A stretch of DNA of 64,000 bases, from positions 124,001-188,000 of the forward strand of contig CAZVWE010000003.1 in assembly GCA_964631345.1 (NCBI GenBank), read 5' to 3'. The position numbers and the translations under genes were made by a program. This document shows, one piece after another, positions 36,270-45,477 of this stretch. A model generated the notes under the pieces. That model ran no database searches. It worked only from the letters and a program-made list of their open reading frames with translations, and was not told the origin of the DNA. Source of the DNA: MGBC163016 sp964631345. Its GTDB lineage: Bacteria; Actinomycetota; Coriobacteriia; Coriobacteriales; Eggerthellaceae. Position 1 is the stretch's first letter; the number at the start of each line of letters is the position of its first letter.

Positions 36270-36344
36270 TGGCTCCTCGGGTAGGATTCGAACCTACAAC
36301 CCTCCGGTTAACAGCCGGATGCTCTGCCGTTGAGCTACCGAGGA
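36270..36344 (-). tRNA. tRNA-Asn (anticodon GUU)
   Basis: Read on the minus strand, acceptor TCCTCGG/CCGAGGA, D arm GCTC/GAGC, anticodon stem TCCGG/CCGGA with loop CTGTTAA (anticodon GTT), and T arm GTAGG/CCTAC with TTCGAAT. CCA is encoded in the genome (36270-36272). Confidence 0.98.
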
Positions 36345-36410
36345 ATATGTTGGGTGCCAAAGGCACGGTTAACCATTATATATAAAGGTTAATCTAACGC
36401 AAGAGAAATA

Positions 36411-37799
36411 TTAGTATTCCAGATAATCCTTCAATTTTGAGGAGCGAGAAGGATGTCTGAGCTTTGCGAGAGTTTTGCTTTCAATCTGGCGAATACGCTC
36501 GCGCGTAACACCAAACTCACGCCCAACCTCTTCAAGCGTACGTGGATGTCCATCCTCAAGTCCAAATCGAAGGCTTATAACCTTACGCTCACGTTCAGCA
36601 AGACCGTCTAAGACTTTTCCAAGTTGTTCTTGCAACATAGAAAAACTTGCCGCATCAGGGGGCACCACAGCAGCCTCGTCCTCAATGAAATCTCCAAGTT
36701 GAGAATCTTCTTCTTCGCCAATTGGAGTTTCAAGCGACACTGGTTCTTGAGAAATCTTTTGAATCTCACGAACCCTATCTGCAGGAAGTCCCATCTCCTC
36801 GCCAATTTCTTCAGGAGTTGGTTCACGCCCAAGCTGCTGCAGCAATTGACGCTGTATTCTAACGAGCTTATTGATAGTTTCAACCATATGCACAGGAATA
36901 CGAATAGTACGCGCCTGATCAGCGATAGCACGTGTGATTGCTTGGCGAATCCACCATGTAGCATACGTTGAGAACTTAAATCCCTTTGTGTAATCAAATT
37001 TCTCAACCGCACGAATAAGGCCAAGGTTACCCTCTTGAATTAAATCAAGAAAAAGCATTCCTCTTCCCACATAACGCTTGGCGATAGAAACAACTAATCT
37101 CAGATTAGCCTCAATCAACGCTTGCTTTGCATCAATGCCAACTTGCTCAACACGCGTAAGTCGTCTCTTATCGCGACGCTCTAGTTCAATACCCTCATCT
37201 TCTGCACGATCCAACTCTTCAGTTGCAGCAACTCCTGCCTCAATCTTCATAGCAAGGTCAATTTCTTCTGCAGCTGTAAGTAGCGGAACCTTACCAATCT
37301 CTTTTAAATACATACGCACAGGATCCCCTGTAAGCATGGTCACATTGGTATCAGCCGCACGCCGTCTTGCTTTCGATTTTGATCTGGTTGATTTAATCTT
37401 TGGAAGCTGAACGTCGACAGAGGCTTTCAGTTCCTCTTCTGGAATATCAGCCAAAATATCTTCAGCGTCTTCGCTTCCTGGAGCAACCTCATCTTCACTG
37501 TTTAGAGCCTCAACACTAGGCTCAACTACAGCATCTTCGTCAGCATCATCTAAGTCAACTTCTTCAACAATAGAAACTTTACCCTTAGAATCAACGATGG
37601 TTTCTTCGATTAGGGTATCGTTTTCAGTATCTATATCTTTTTTCTTTGTTGTTCTTTTTGCCTTGGGTTTTGTTTCTGATTTTTTGGGTTCTTTTGCTTT
37701 TGTAGCTTTGGGTTCTTTTGTACTATCTTTGTCTTTTTTTGAGGTTATTGGCAACGTCTTTCCTTTCGATGAAAGGGATTTTTGGCATAGCTTCGCCAT
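36411..37799 (-). CDS. rpoD: RNA polymerase primary sigma factor (RpoD/SigA)
   Basis: Housekeeping sigma-70. The long N-terminal region is Lys-rich then acidic (about 1-140), without sigma 1.1 identity I can confirm. Region 1.2 starts at DPVRMYLKEIGKVPLL, region 2 has the -10 contact segment GLIRAVEKFDYTKGFKFSTYATWWIRQAI, region 3 follows, and region 4 ends with TLEEVGREFGVTRERIRQIESKTLAKLRHP. The frame is open to a TTG at 37877, but those first codons are hydrophobic and unlike sigma, so the ATG at 37799 is preferred; a TTG 15 codons further in has a better ribosome site. Downstream of priA. Confidence 0.95.
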   Translation of the reverse strand: MAKLCQKSLSSKGKTLPITSKKDKDSTKEPKATKAKEPKKSETKPKAKRTTKKKDIDTENDTLIEETIVDSKGKVSIVEEVDLDDADEDAVVEPSVEALNSEDEVAPGSEDAEDILADIPEEELKASVDVQLPKIKSTRSKSKARRRAADTNVTMLTGDPVRMYLKEIGKVPLLTAAEEIDLAMKIEAGVAATEELDRAEDEGIELERRDKRRLTRVEQVGIDAKQALIEANLRLVVSIAKRYVGRGMLFLDLIQEGNLGLIRAVEKFDYTKGFKFSTYATWWIRQAITRAIADQARTIRIPVHMVETINKLVRIQRQLLQQLGREPTPEEIGEEMGLPADRVREIQKISQEPVSLETPIGEEEDSQLGDFIEDEAAVVPPDAASFSMLQEQLGKVLDGLAERERKVISLRFGLEDGHPRTLEEVGREFGVTRERIRQIESKTLAKLRHPSRSSKLKDYLEY

Positions 37800-37877
37800 T
37801 GTGTAGTCAAATTCGCGAACAAATAGAATAATCCCAACGCACAATGATTGCAATACCTCGATTGCAAAATTCGCCAA

Positions 37878-40250
37878 CTAAAGCACATCTATCGGATCAA
37901 TATCTATTGCCATACTCACCTCTGGAAGTATGGTGCGTTTTTTCCAGACAGCCCTTAAAGGAGTAGATAAATCAGAATTGATAGGACATTTAACTACAAC
38001 ATGCCATCTATAATCATCGCGTTCACGCTCAAATGCACATTTTCCGGCAGGCAATACTTCCCAACCGCTAAGATCTACATCAGTACATGCATCTAAAATA
38101 GCAGGATCTGAAATATCGCCATCTATTAAGTCTTTAAGCTCTGAATATATATTTCGTGCTGAATTTGCAACAAGGCTTTCATCTTTTCCCCAAACAAGAA
38201 CGTTTGCCATACGTACAAATGGTGGAAAACCTAGCGTTTTTCGTTTGGGAAGCTCTGTTCGCAAAAACTCTTCGCGATCGTATTTTGCAGCAGAGCGTAT
38301 CGCAAAGTTATTAGCTTCATATGTCTGGATTAAAACATGACCTTTAAGTTCTGCCCTGCCGGCTCGTCCAGCAACCTGTTCAATTAAGTCAAACGTGCGC
38401 TCAGCTGCTCTAAAGTCTGGAAGATGCAATTGAGTGTCAGCATTTATTACGCCAACAAGTGTCACGTCATCGAAATCAAGACCTTTGGCAATCATCTGTG
38501 TGCCCAAAAGAATTGCAGATTCAGCCTTTCCAAAGCGCTCAAGGAGCTCTTGATGTGCCCCCGCTTTTGATGTTGTGTCCCTATCCATACGCACAATCTC
38601 AATATCTTTTGGTAAATCCGGTGTAATGCCAATTTCTGCCGCAATAAATGAGCGAAGTTCAGCCTCAACACGCTGTGTACCGACGCCGAATTTTTTTAGA
38701 TAAGGACTGCCACATGCAGGGCATACAGAAGGTGCTGATATTTCAAATCCACAATGGTGGCAAGCTAACTTACTACCAATTTCATGATACGTAAGCGTAG
38801 TTGAACAATGTCTACATTCAGGCACAAAACCACAATCACGACAAAGCAAAAAACTGGAAAACCCTCTTTTATTCAGCAAAAGCACTGCCTTGTGCCCCGC
38901 GCTTAATTCCTGAATAAGTGCTTCTTGTAATCGCTTTGAAAAAATCGAACGAGACCCTCCTTTAAACTCCAAGGCCATGTCTATAACTTCAATATTTGGA
39001 AGAGGTTTTCCATTCACTCGCTCAGATAACACAACGCTTGACCAATTAGCTTTAGTAAAAGCCGAATGAAGAGCATCAATGGAAGGTGTGGCTGAACCTA
39101 AAATAAGGGTTCCACCGTGGCGTTTTACAAGCCATTCTGCAACATCACGAGAGACATAACGCGGTGAATTCTCCTGTTTGTATGTAGTTTCGTGTTCCTC
39201 ATCAATAACGATAAGTCCAAGATTTTGAACTGGTGTAAAAAGAGCACTTCTTGCTCCTACAACAACCTTAGAGTCTCCGCGCCTTATGCTTTCCCATTCA
39301 TCAAAACGCTCACCTGCTGACATATTTGAATGAATTACAGCAACCGTCTCTCCAAACCTACCTCGAAATCGAGCCACGGTTTGCGGAGTAAGAGAGATCT
39401 CAGGAACCAAGACAATGGCGCCTTGTCCGCGCTTTAATGCTTGCTCAATTGCCTGTAGGTATATCTCTGTTTTCCCAGAACCAGTAACTCCATCCACCAA
39501 CACCACACGTCCACATGCTTCCCTTGATGCCTCTGTGATTGTAGAAAGTGCATTCTTTTGACTTGGTGTTAATTCCCTATTTTCATGACGAGAGTTATTT
39601 GAATCAAACCCTTCCTGCTTACCCGCCCTATTACGCCTTCTGGTTTCTATCTCAATAACACCTGCAGACTCTAATGACTTTAGCGCTTGACTAACAGAGC
39701 CAAGCAATGCAGTAAGTTCGCTTACACGAATATCCCCATCCTCAAGTGCCGATAAAATAGCTGATTGCTTTGTCGCATTCGAACGAGGTACATATTCAGA
39801 AAATGATTTTCCTCGCACAATCCATCTATCATCTACTTTTCCGACACTTTGACGACATATCTCCCAAGTTCCTTCTCGGGATTTCACCGCACGGGGCAAA
39901 GAGCCAGGAGGCGTAAATAATCGCATACAGATTGCAAGAGGGGCAATATAGCGTTTAGCTAAAAACTCCGCACATTCAACCCCAACACTATCAAAATATG
40001 GTTCTGTTAATACCTCTTCGATAGGTTTTGTTTTATTAGTTATTTCGCCTTCGTATACCCTAGATACAAGACCACATGCTTTGCGATTGCCAAATGATAC
40101 AAGCACGCACGCGCCAACTGATACCCCTTTTAAAGTATCTGGAATCAAATAGGTATAAGGGGTATCAAGTGAGGCTGTAGGGATGTCTAAAATTACATCA
40201 GCGAGCACCGATGCGATCTCATTCAAGTCCTGCTGCTTTTCGCAAGGCAT
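37878..40250 (-). CDS. priA: primosomal protein N' (replication restart helicase PriA)
   Basis: 3'-5' helicase that reloads the replisome at stalled forks. About 790 residues from the ATG at 40250, which overlaps the end of metK. N-terminal DNA-binding domain (LDTPYTYLIP, VLVSFGNRK), Walker A DGVTGSGKTEIYL, DEEH box IVIDEEHETTYKQE, then the zinc-binding cysteines in CRDCGFVPECRHCSTTLTYH and CHHCGFEI...CPACG, and helicase motifs V-VI (GTQMIAKGLDF, QVAGRAGR). The start is uncertain; a later TTG or GTG could serve. Lies between metK and rpoD. Confidence 0.94.
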   Translation of the reverse strand: MPCEKQQDLNEIASVLADVILDIPTASLDTPYTYLIPDTLKGVSVGACVLVSFGNRKACGLVSRVYEGEITNKTKPIEEVLTEPYFDSVGVECAEFLAKRYIAPLAICMRLFTPPGSLPRAVKSREGTWEICRQSVGKVDDRWIVRGKSFSEYVPRSNATKQSAILSALEDGDIRVSELTALLGSVSQALKSLESAGVIEIETRRRNRAGKQEGFDSNNSRHENRELTPSQKNALSTITEASREACGRVVLVDGVTGSGKTEIYLQAIEQALKRGQGAIVLVPEISLTPQTVARFRGRFGETVAVIHSNMSAGERFDEWESIRRGDSKVVVGARSALFTPVQNLGLIVIDEEHETTYKQENSPRYVSRDVAEWLVKRHGGTLILGSATPSIDALHSAFTKANWSSVVLSERVNGKPLPNIEVIDMALEFKGGSRSIFSKRLQEALIQELSAGHKAVLLLNKRGFSSFLLCRDCGFVPECRHCSTTLTYHEIGSKLACHHCGFEISAPSVCPACGSPYLKKFGVGTQRVEAELRSFIAAEIGITPDLPKDIEIVRMDRDTTSKAGAHQELLERFGKAESAILLGTQMIAKGLDFDDVTLVGVINADTQLHLPDFRAAERTFDLIEQVAGRAGRAELKGHVLIQTYEANNFAIRSAAKYDREEFLRTELPKRKTLGFPPFVRMANVLVWGKDESLVANSARNIYSELKDLIDGDISDPAILDACTDVDLSGWEVLPAGKCAFERERDDYRWHVVVKCPINSDLSTPLRAVWKKRTILPEVSMAIDIDPIDVL

Positions 40251-41484
40251 CCACTCTATTTGTTGCTTCCCAGGTAAATTCTGGAAGCTCCCTACCAAAA
40301 TGTCCGTATGCAGCAGTTTTTCTGTAAATAGGACGTCTAAGATCAAGTTCGTCGATAATCGCGCCAGGTCTTAAATCAAATGTCTCAGAAATAGCTTTTT
40401 CTATGTCTTTGTTAGGCACATGGTTTGTATCGAATGTCTCAACCATAACACTTACAGGAGTTGCAACACCTATTGCATACGCTAGCTGAACCTCACATTT
40501 ATCAGCAAGTCCTGAAGCTACAACATTTTTTGCTACCCACCTAGCAGCATATGCACCTGATCTGTCGACCTTAGTGCAGTCTTTTCCAGAAAATGCACCG
40601 CCACCATGTCTGCCCATACCACCATATGTGTCAACTATAATTTTGCGGCCTGTAAGCCCAGCGTCTCCCATAGGGCCACCTATTACAAAACGACCAGTTG
40701 GATTTACATAAATTTCAACATTGTCATCGAGCTTTACATCTTCGTTTTCAAAAACCGGCTCAATAACATTGTCTATAATCGCTTCGCGAAGTGTTTTTTG
40801 GTCAACATCTTCTGAGTGCTGCGTTGACACAACAATCTTTTCTACAGCAACAGGTTTCCCATCTTCATATCTAACAGAAACCTGAGTTTTTCCATCAGGT
40901 CTCAAAAAGTCTAAGGTACCGTTTTTGCGCACCTCTGTAAGACGCTCAGAAAGCCTATGAGCAAGATATATAGGCATCGGCATAAGAACTGAAGTTTCAT
41001 TGCATGCATAGCCAAACATCATGCCCTGATCTCCGGCTCCTATCAGATCATATGGATCTTTATCAGATGTGTTATCTGTTACTTCAAGCGCCTCATCTAC
41101 ACCTTGCGCAATATCAGGTGATTGCTCATGAATAGAACTCATTACAGCACAGGTATTTCCGTCAAAGCCATACTTTGCACGGTCATATCCAATTTCAGTA
41201 ACTACATCACGCACAATTTGTTGCACATCAACATATGCCTGCGTTCTAATCTCGCCTGTTACAAAGATAGTGCCTGTTGTAGTTAGAGTTTCGCAAGCGC
41301 ATCTAACCTGATCAAGCTTTGCAGGTGCTCCGCTTGGAGAAATGTATCCCTGGCTTTCAAGATCAGCTTCCTTTTTGAGGATTGCGTCAAGAATTGCATC
41401 TGAAATTTGATCACATATTTTATCTGGGTGACCCTCGGTTACAGATTCAGATGTAAACAGATACGAACTTGGGGATTCACTCAT
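40219..41484 (-). CDS. metK: S-adenosylmethionine synthetase
   Basis: Makes SAM from methionine and ATP. It has 421 residues, slightly longer than usual. Signatures GHPDKICDQISDAILD, GAGDQGMMFGYA and GGGAFSGKDCTKVDRS are present. The ATG at 41484 is chosen because AAGGAGG lies five bases upstream; an ATG at 41517 lies in the riboswitch-like leader. The end of metK overlaps the priA start. Likely feedback regulated by the SAM-sensing leader just upstream. Confidence 0.97.
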   Translation of the reverse strand: MSESPSSYLFTSESVTEGHPDKICDQISDAILDAILKKEADLESQGYISPSGAPAKLDQVRCACETLTTTGTIFVTGEIRTQAYVDVQQIVRDVVTEIGYDRAKYGFDGNTCAVMSSIHEQSPDIAQGVDEALEVTDNTSDKDPYDLIGAGDQGMMFGYACNETSVLMPMPIYLAHRLSERLTEVRKNGTLDFLRPDGKTQVSVRYEDGKPVAVEKIVVSTQHSEDVDQKTLREAIIDNVIEPVFENEDVKLDDNVEIYVNPTGRFVIGGPMGDAGLTGRKIIVDTYGGMGRHGGGAFSGKDCTKVDRSGAYAARWVAKNVVASGLADKCEVQLAYAIGVATPVSVMVETFDTNHVPNKDIEKAISETFDLRPGAIIDELDLRRPIYRKTAAYGHFGRELPEFTWEATNRVDALRKAAGLE

Positions 41485-41490
41485 CAATTC

Positions 41491-41596
41491 CTCCTTCATC
41501 GATGTTGGCGGGACCACCTTGCCGGTATGCGCGACAGGTTGGTGTCGGGATCAAAAAGCCAACCCTCTCCCCCGACTCTTGATAACGGATAATGCA
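41491..41596 (-). promoter_or_regulatory. SAM riboswitch (SAM-I / SAM-I/IV-like) of metK
   Basis: Minus-strand leader begins TTATCAAGAG, the P1/J1-2 core of the SAM clan. A GTCGGG/CCCGAC helix (P2), the GGTTGG...CCAACC pair that can form the clan's pseudoknot, and AAGGTGG before the closing helix follow. UUAUC (41581-41585) pairs with GAUGA (41496-41500) as P1; beyond one mismatch UCC pairs with GGA of the AAGGAGG ribosome-binding site. Binding of SAM would thus hide the metK start signal, a translational off switch. No terminator follows, which fits that mode. Family assignment is by eye. Confidence 0.75.
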
Positions 41597-41607
41597 TACG
41601 GGTTGCG

Positions 41608-41613
41608 ATTATA
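41608..41613 (-). promoter_or_regulatory. -10 element of the metK promoter
   Basis: Perfect TATAAT on the minus strand, 12 bases before the riboswitch 5' end, so transcription would begin just ahead of the aptamer. No strong -35 is evident. Confidence 0.5.
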
Positions 41614-41704
41614 GTCTAAAGACAACTCAAAAGAAGAGTTTTTCGGCATACAACAAAATGTAATCCTGACTGGCTCAATGAGACCATTTTGATGTTGTTG
41701 CAGG

Positions 41705-41762
41705 TTTGATGAGCTTGACTACTTTGATTAGCTTGGTGGGTTTGACTGCTTTGATGAGCTTG
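41705..41762. repeat. short degenerate direct repeats downstream of nfo
   Basis: TTTGATGAGCTTG occurs exactly at 41705-41717 and 41750-41762, with a 12/13 copy at 41723-41735; spacings are 18 and 27, multiples of 9. The minus-strand frame is Gln/His/Ser-rich and open, but without a ribosome-binding site, and I do not call a gene. Confidence 0.5.
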
Positions 41763-41781
41763 CTTTAATGCTGCATATAAC

Positions 41782-42621
41782 TTACTTACCTGTATACGCA
41801 AGCTTAAATTTTTCTACATCATGCTCATATACAACAAGAGTAGAATCGGGCTCTTCGATATAAAACGGAATATCTTGAAGCGAAGGATGATTCATTACAG
41901 CAGCAAGTGCATCAAATCCTATTTGACCTTTTCCTATACGAGCGTGTCTATTAACCCGACTTCCGAGTTTTTCTTTTGAGTCATTTAGATGTATTGCCTT
42001 TAGCTTATTAAGTCCTATAGCTTGATCAAACTGCGTAAGTACACCATCGAGATCATTGACTATGTCATAACCCGCTGCCCAAATCGCAGCGCAATCAATA
42101 CATACTCCCATTTTGTCTTTCAGTTCTATCCCATCAAGCATTTTTGCAATTTGCTCAAACGAATATCCCACTTGATGGCCTTCTCCTGCTTGTGTATCAA
42201 TAAGCACAGTTGTGTTTAGGTCTTTAGAAAGCGTTTTATTGAATGCATCGCTTACATTTTGAATAGCGGTCTCTTCATCAACTTCAGGCGCAGATCCTGG
42301 ACGCACCAGATAAAGCTGTCCAGGAATAGATTGAAGCCTAAGTAAATCTTCTGATAACACCATAAGAGTAAAATCACGTCTATCCATATTAGGATTAGCT
42401 GGTTCAACATCATATGGCGCATAAGCGCAGATAACCTCTATGTTGTTTTCTGCAGCAAACTTCTTATATGCATCAATGTCTTTTTCATCTAATGCTTTCT
42501 GTGCGCCTCCACGAGGATTACGTGTGAAGTATTGAAATGTGTTAGCGTTTATAGATAAGGCCTCTTTGGCCATTTCAAGATAGCCACCTTTTGTTGATAA
42601 ATGACATCCAATGGTAAGCAT
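41782..42621 (-). CDS. nfo: deoxyribonuclease IV (AP endonuclease, Nfo family)
   Basis: Cuts at abasic sites in base-excision repair, using three zinc ions. It has 279 residues; family segments GCHLSTKGGY at the start, INANTFQYFTRNPRG, and the zinc-ligand regions CIDCAAIWAAGYDI, HLNDSKEKLGSRVNRHARIGKGQIG and YIEEPDS are visible. The ATG at 42621 has AAGGTG six bases upstream; a GTG three codons earlier is less likely. It is alone between the metK leader and ffh. Confidence 0.94.
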   Translation of the reverse strand: MLTIGCHLSTKGGYLEMAKEALSINANTFQYFTRNPRGGAQKALDEKDIDAYKKFAAENNIEVICAYAPYDVEPANPNMDRRDFTLMVLSEDLLRLQSIPGQLYLVRPGSAPEVDEETAIQNVSDAFNKTLSKDLNTTVLIDTQAGEGHQVGYSFEQIAKMLDGIELKDKMGVCIDCAAIWAAGYDIVNDLDGVLTQFDQAIGLNKLKAIHLNDSKEKLGSRVNRHARIGKGQIGFDALAAVMNHPSLQDIPFYIEEPDSTLVVYEHDVEKFKLAYTGK

Positions 42622-42790
42622 ATAAAACACCTTCCACTTAAGAGATCGTTAAAGGAATCGATGTTTTAATTTTTGTATTATTTAAGGCTTATACAGCGCA
42701 GTATTTACAACCGTTACCTTTGAGTTGCTTGCCTTATATATTAAATGTCGGTTTAGTGTCAGATTGAGCGAACTTTCTATACCGAAGCTT

Positions 42791-44206
42791 TTATTTATCT
42801 CCTAGCATAGACTGAATCTTTCGAAGGTCAGATAAATTCATACCACCTAAAGCAGAAGGCTGTAAGCGACGCTTCTTCTTGCCTTTTTTAGACTTCCCCT
42901 TCTTAGACATTCTCGCATCCATATCAGTCATTGCCTTTTTAACCATACGGCGAGTCTCATTGAAATGCTTCATCAGATTATTTACATCAGTCACAGAAAC
43001 ACCTGCGCCATTCGCGATACGCTTGCGCCTTCCAGCATTTAAAACCTCAGGCTTTTGGCGTTCTTCTTTTGTCATTGAATTAATAATCACAACCATTGAT
43101 TCAAAGGCGTTTTCATCAACTTGTCCCTGTCCTAGCATCTTGTCTCCACCAGGAAGCGCGCTGACTAGTTTTGAAATACCGCCCATTTTTCTAATTTGCT
43201 TATTCATGGTTATGAAATCATCGAGCGTGATATTTCCGCGAGCCATACGTTCGGCTTCTAAATCTTCCTCTTCTTGTTGCTGTATGCGTACAGCATTTTC
43301 AATAAGGGAAACCATGTCTCCCATACCGAGGATGCGCTTTGCTAAACGATCTGGATGGAATTCTTCAAGTGAATCTGGCTTTTCACCAGACGAGATGAAC
43401 TTAATCGGCTTTCCTGTGACTTCCCTAATCGAAAGCGCACCGCCACCTCTTGCGTCACCGTCCATCTTGGACATAATTACGCCATCAAAATCGACTTTAT
43501 CCGCAAATGCCTGGACAACATTTACAACATCTTGTCCGGTCATAGCATCGACAACCATAAGAATCTGATCAGGACTTGTAGCTTTTTTTATCGCGGACGC
43601 CTCATCCATCATTGCATCATCAACATGCAATCTACCCGCAGTGTCGATTATTACAACATCCTTTAGGTTATCGATTGCAGACTTAATACCATCTTCTGCA
43701 ATTTTCACTGGATCTTTTAAATCCTCGCGAAATACCTTGACTCCAATTTCAGAACCTAGCGTTTCCAACTGATCGGCAGCAGCTGGTCTATAAATATCGC
43801 AAGCAACAAGCAGTGGAGCATGGCCTTCTTGCTTGAGTCTATAAGCAAGCTTCGCACATGCTGTAGTCTTACCTGAGCCCTGAAGTCCTACAAGCATTAT
43901 TACGTTTGGAATACGACCCGATAGAGTTATTCGTGAATTGGTTGTGCCTAAAAGCTTCGTTAGTTCATCGAGAACTATTTTCACAACATTTTGCGCAGGG
44001 GTTAAAGAATCCATAACCTCAGATGTCAAGCAACGTTCTTTGGTATCAGCTACAAACCTTTTAACCACCTTATAGTTAACATCAGCCTCTAGCAAAGCTA
44101 GTCGAATTTCGCGCATTGCGGCATCTATATCATCTTCACTTAAACGACCCTTAGATTTAAGTTTAGAAAGTATTCCTTGTAATCTCTGAGATAGGTTATC
44201 AAGCAT
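42791..44206 (-). CDS. ffh: signal recognition particle protein Ffh
   Basis: GTPase of the bacterial SRP that binds signal sequences and 4.5S RNA. It has 471 residues. The N domain (1-90) precedes the G domain with GLQGSGKTTACAKLA, DIYRPAAADQL, DTAGR and TKMDGDARGGG. The methionine-rich M domain starts at about 300 and ends in a Lys-rich tail (SKKGKSKKGKKKRR). It is 5 bp from ftsY, the gene of its receptor. Confidence 0.98.
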   Translation of the reverse strand: MLDNLSQRLQGILSKLKSKGRLSEDDIDAAMREIRLALLEADVNYKVVKRFVADTKERCLTSEVMDSLTPAQNVVKIVLDELTKLLGTTNSRITLSGRIPNVIMLVGLQGSGKTTACAKLAYRLKQEGHAPLLVACDIYRPAAADQLETLGSEIGVKVFREDLKDPVKIAEDGIKSAIDNLKDVVIIDTAGRLHVDDAMMDEASAIKKATSPDQILMVVDAMTGQDVVNVVQAFADKVDFDGVIMSKMDGDARGGGALSIREVTGKPIKFISSGEKPDSLEEFHPDRLAKRILGMGDMVSLIENAVRIQQQEEEDLEAERMARGNITLDDFITMNKQIRKMGGISKLVSALPGGDKMLGQGQVDENAFESMVVIINSMTKEERQKPEVLNAGRRKRIANGAGVSVTDVNNLMKHFNETRRMVKKAMTDMDARMSKKGKSKKGKKKRRLQPSALGGMNLSDLRKIQSMLGDK

Positions 44207-44211
44207 CCGAT

Positions 44212-45444
44212 TTAACCTCTCTTCCAGCGTTGCCAGAAATGTTTCTTCTCGGGTTCTTTTGGCTCTTCGACAATTTCAGGCTCGTCGGGTATTTCAGGTT
44301 CTTCTGTGACTTCAGACTCTTCAGATATTTCAGATCCTTCGAATTCCTCGAGGTCTTCGAACTCTTCTGTCTCTTCGAGCCCTTCTAGCTCTTCAGGAAC
44401 TTCAGGATTCTCTGCGTCTTCAAAACTCTCAGGATCGTCAAATACCTCTACAGTCTCAGGCGCTTCTATAACTTCTAATTCTTCGGATTCTTGCAACTCA
44501 TCGGAACTATCTTCGTCGTAATCTCCAATTAGTGCAGCTACAAAATCTTTCGCTTCGAAGTCTCTTAGGTCTTCAATGCTTTCACCAACACCAATTTTTA
44601 CAATAGGTAAATCCAGTTCATGAGAAATTGCAAGCGCAATTCCACCCTTAGCCGTACCGTCTAGCTTGGTAATAATCAAAGCGTCCAAGTCGAGTGCTTT
44701 ATCAAATTCTCGCGCCTGTTGAAGCCCATTTTGCCCGGTAGTTGCATCTATAACTAAAACTACCTTAACAGGCACATTAGAGCGTTTACGTGTGACCTTG
44801 ACTGATTTTTCAAGTTCTCGCATAAGGTCATCAGATGTGTGAAGCCTACCAGCTGTATCAATTAGAACTAAATCTGCTCCGACATTTTCAGCTCGCTCTA
44901 CTGTTTCAAAGCAAACGCTTGCAGGATCGCTTCCTCTATCCCGGGTAACCATCTCAACATCTGCTCTATCAGCCCAAACCTGCAGCTGTTCTATTGCTGC
45001 TGCCCTAAATGTATCAGCCGATCCAAGTAAGACTTTTTTGCCTTTATCGGTTGCCTCCTTGGCGATTTTCCCAACAGTTGTAGTTTTTCCAGTTCCGTTT
45101 ATACCGACAAATAAAACTACGCGTCCGTCTTGCTCCGGATCACATTCTGTTGGATAAAAAATATCCTCTTCACCAGAGGCAAATGTAGAAGCGATTTCAT
45201 CGCTTAAAAGATCAAGTACAGCATATGCATCGGGAAGAGCTAAACGGGTTGCTTTATCGCGCAAAGCCTCAACTATGTCCATAGCAGCTTTGCCACCCAC
45301 ATCGCTAAGTATTAGCGTCTCTTCAAGATCATCCCAAAATCCCTCATCAAGCTCTGGGCCTCTGTCAAGCAGAATATTCATCTGCTCTTTAAATTTATCT
45401 CTAGATTTAGTTAATCCTTTAGTTATCCGCTCGAAGAATCCCAT
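44212..45444 (-). CDS. ftsY: SRP receptor FtsY with C-terminal acidic domain
   Basis: GTPase receptor that docks the SRP at the membrane and translocon. It has 410 residues. NG domains: Walker A GINGTGKTT at 114-122, DTFRAAA, DTAGRLH (196-202), TKLDGTAKGG (259-268), and GVGESIEDLRDF at 286-296. Most FtsY proteins carry the acidic A domain before NG; here the N-terminus goes straight into the N domain, and an 85-residue Glu/Asp/Pro-rich repeat (about 309-397) follows the G domain. It ends with the basic, aromatic KKHFWQRWKRG. Between smc and ffh. Confidence 0.97.
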   Translation of the reverse strand: MGFFERITKGLTKSRDKFKEQMNILLDRGPELDEGFWDDLEETLILSDVGGKAAMDIVEALRDKATRLALPDAYAVLDLLSDEIASTFASGEEDIFYPTECDPEQDGRVVLFVGINGTGKTTTVGKIAKEATDKGKKVLLGSADTFRAAAIEQLQVWADRADVEMVTRDRGSDPASVCFETVERAENVGADLVLIDTAGRLHTSDDLMRELEKSVKVTRKRSNVPVKVVLVIDATTGQNGLQQAREFDKALDLDALIITKLDGTAKGGIALAISHELDLPIVKIGVGESIEDLRDFEAKDFVAALIGDYDEDSSDELQESEELEVIEAPETVEVFDDPESFEDAENPEVPEELEGLEETEEFEDLEEFEGSEISEESEVTEEPEIPDEPEIVEEPKEPEKKHFWQRWKRG

Positions 45445-45477
45445 TGATCATCCCTCATTCGATTGTCATGCGGACTA

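Noticed and set aside
41616..41801. Small minus-strand Gln/His-rich frame downstream of nfo
   Set aside because: It overlaps the end of nfo, has no ribosome-binding site and is made of short repeats; kept only as a repeat.
42879..43568. 229-codon plus-strand frame opposite ffh
   Set aside because: It is the mirror of the ffh coding bias; the peptide is a Ser/Pro/Thr mix without domain pattern.
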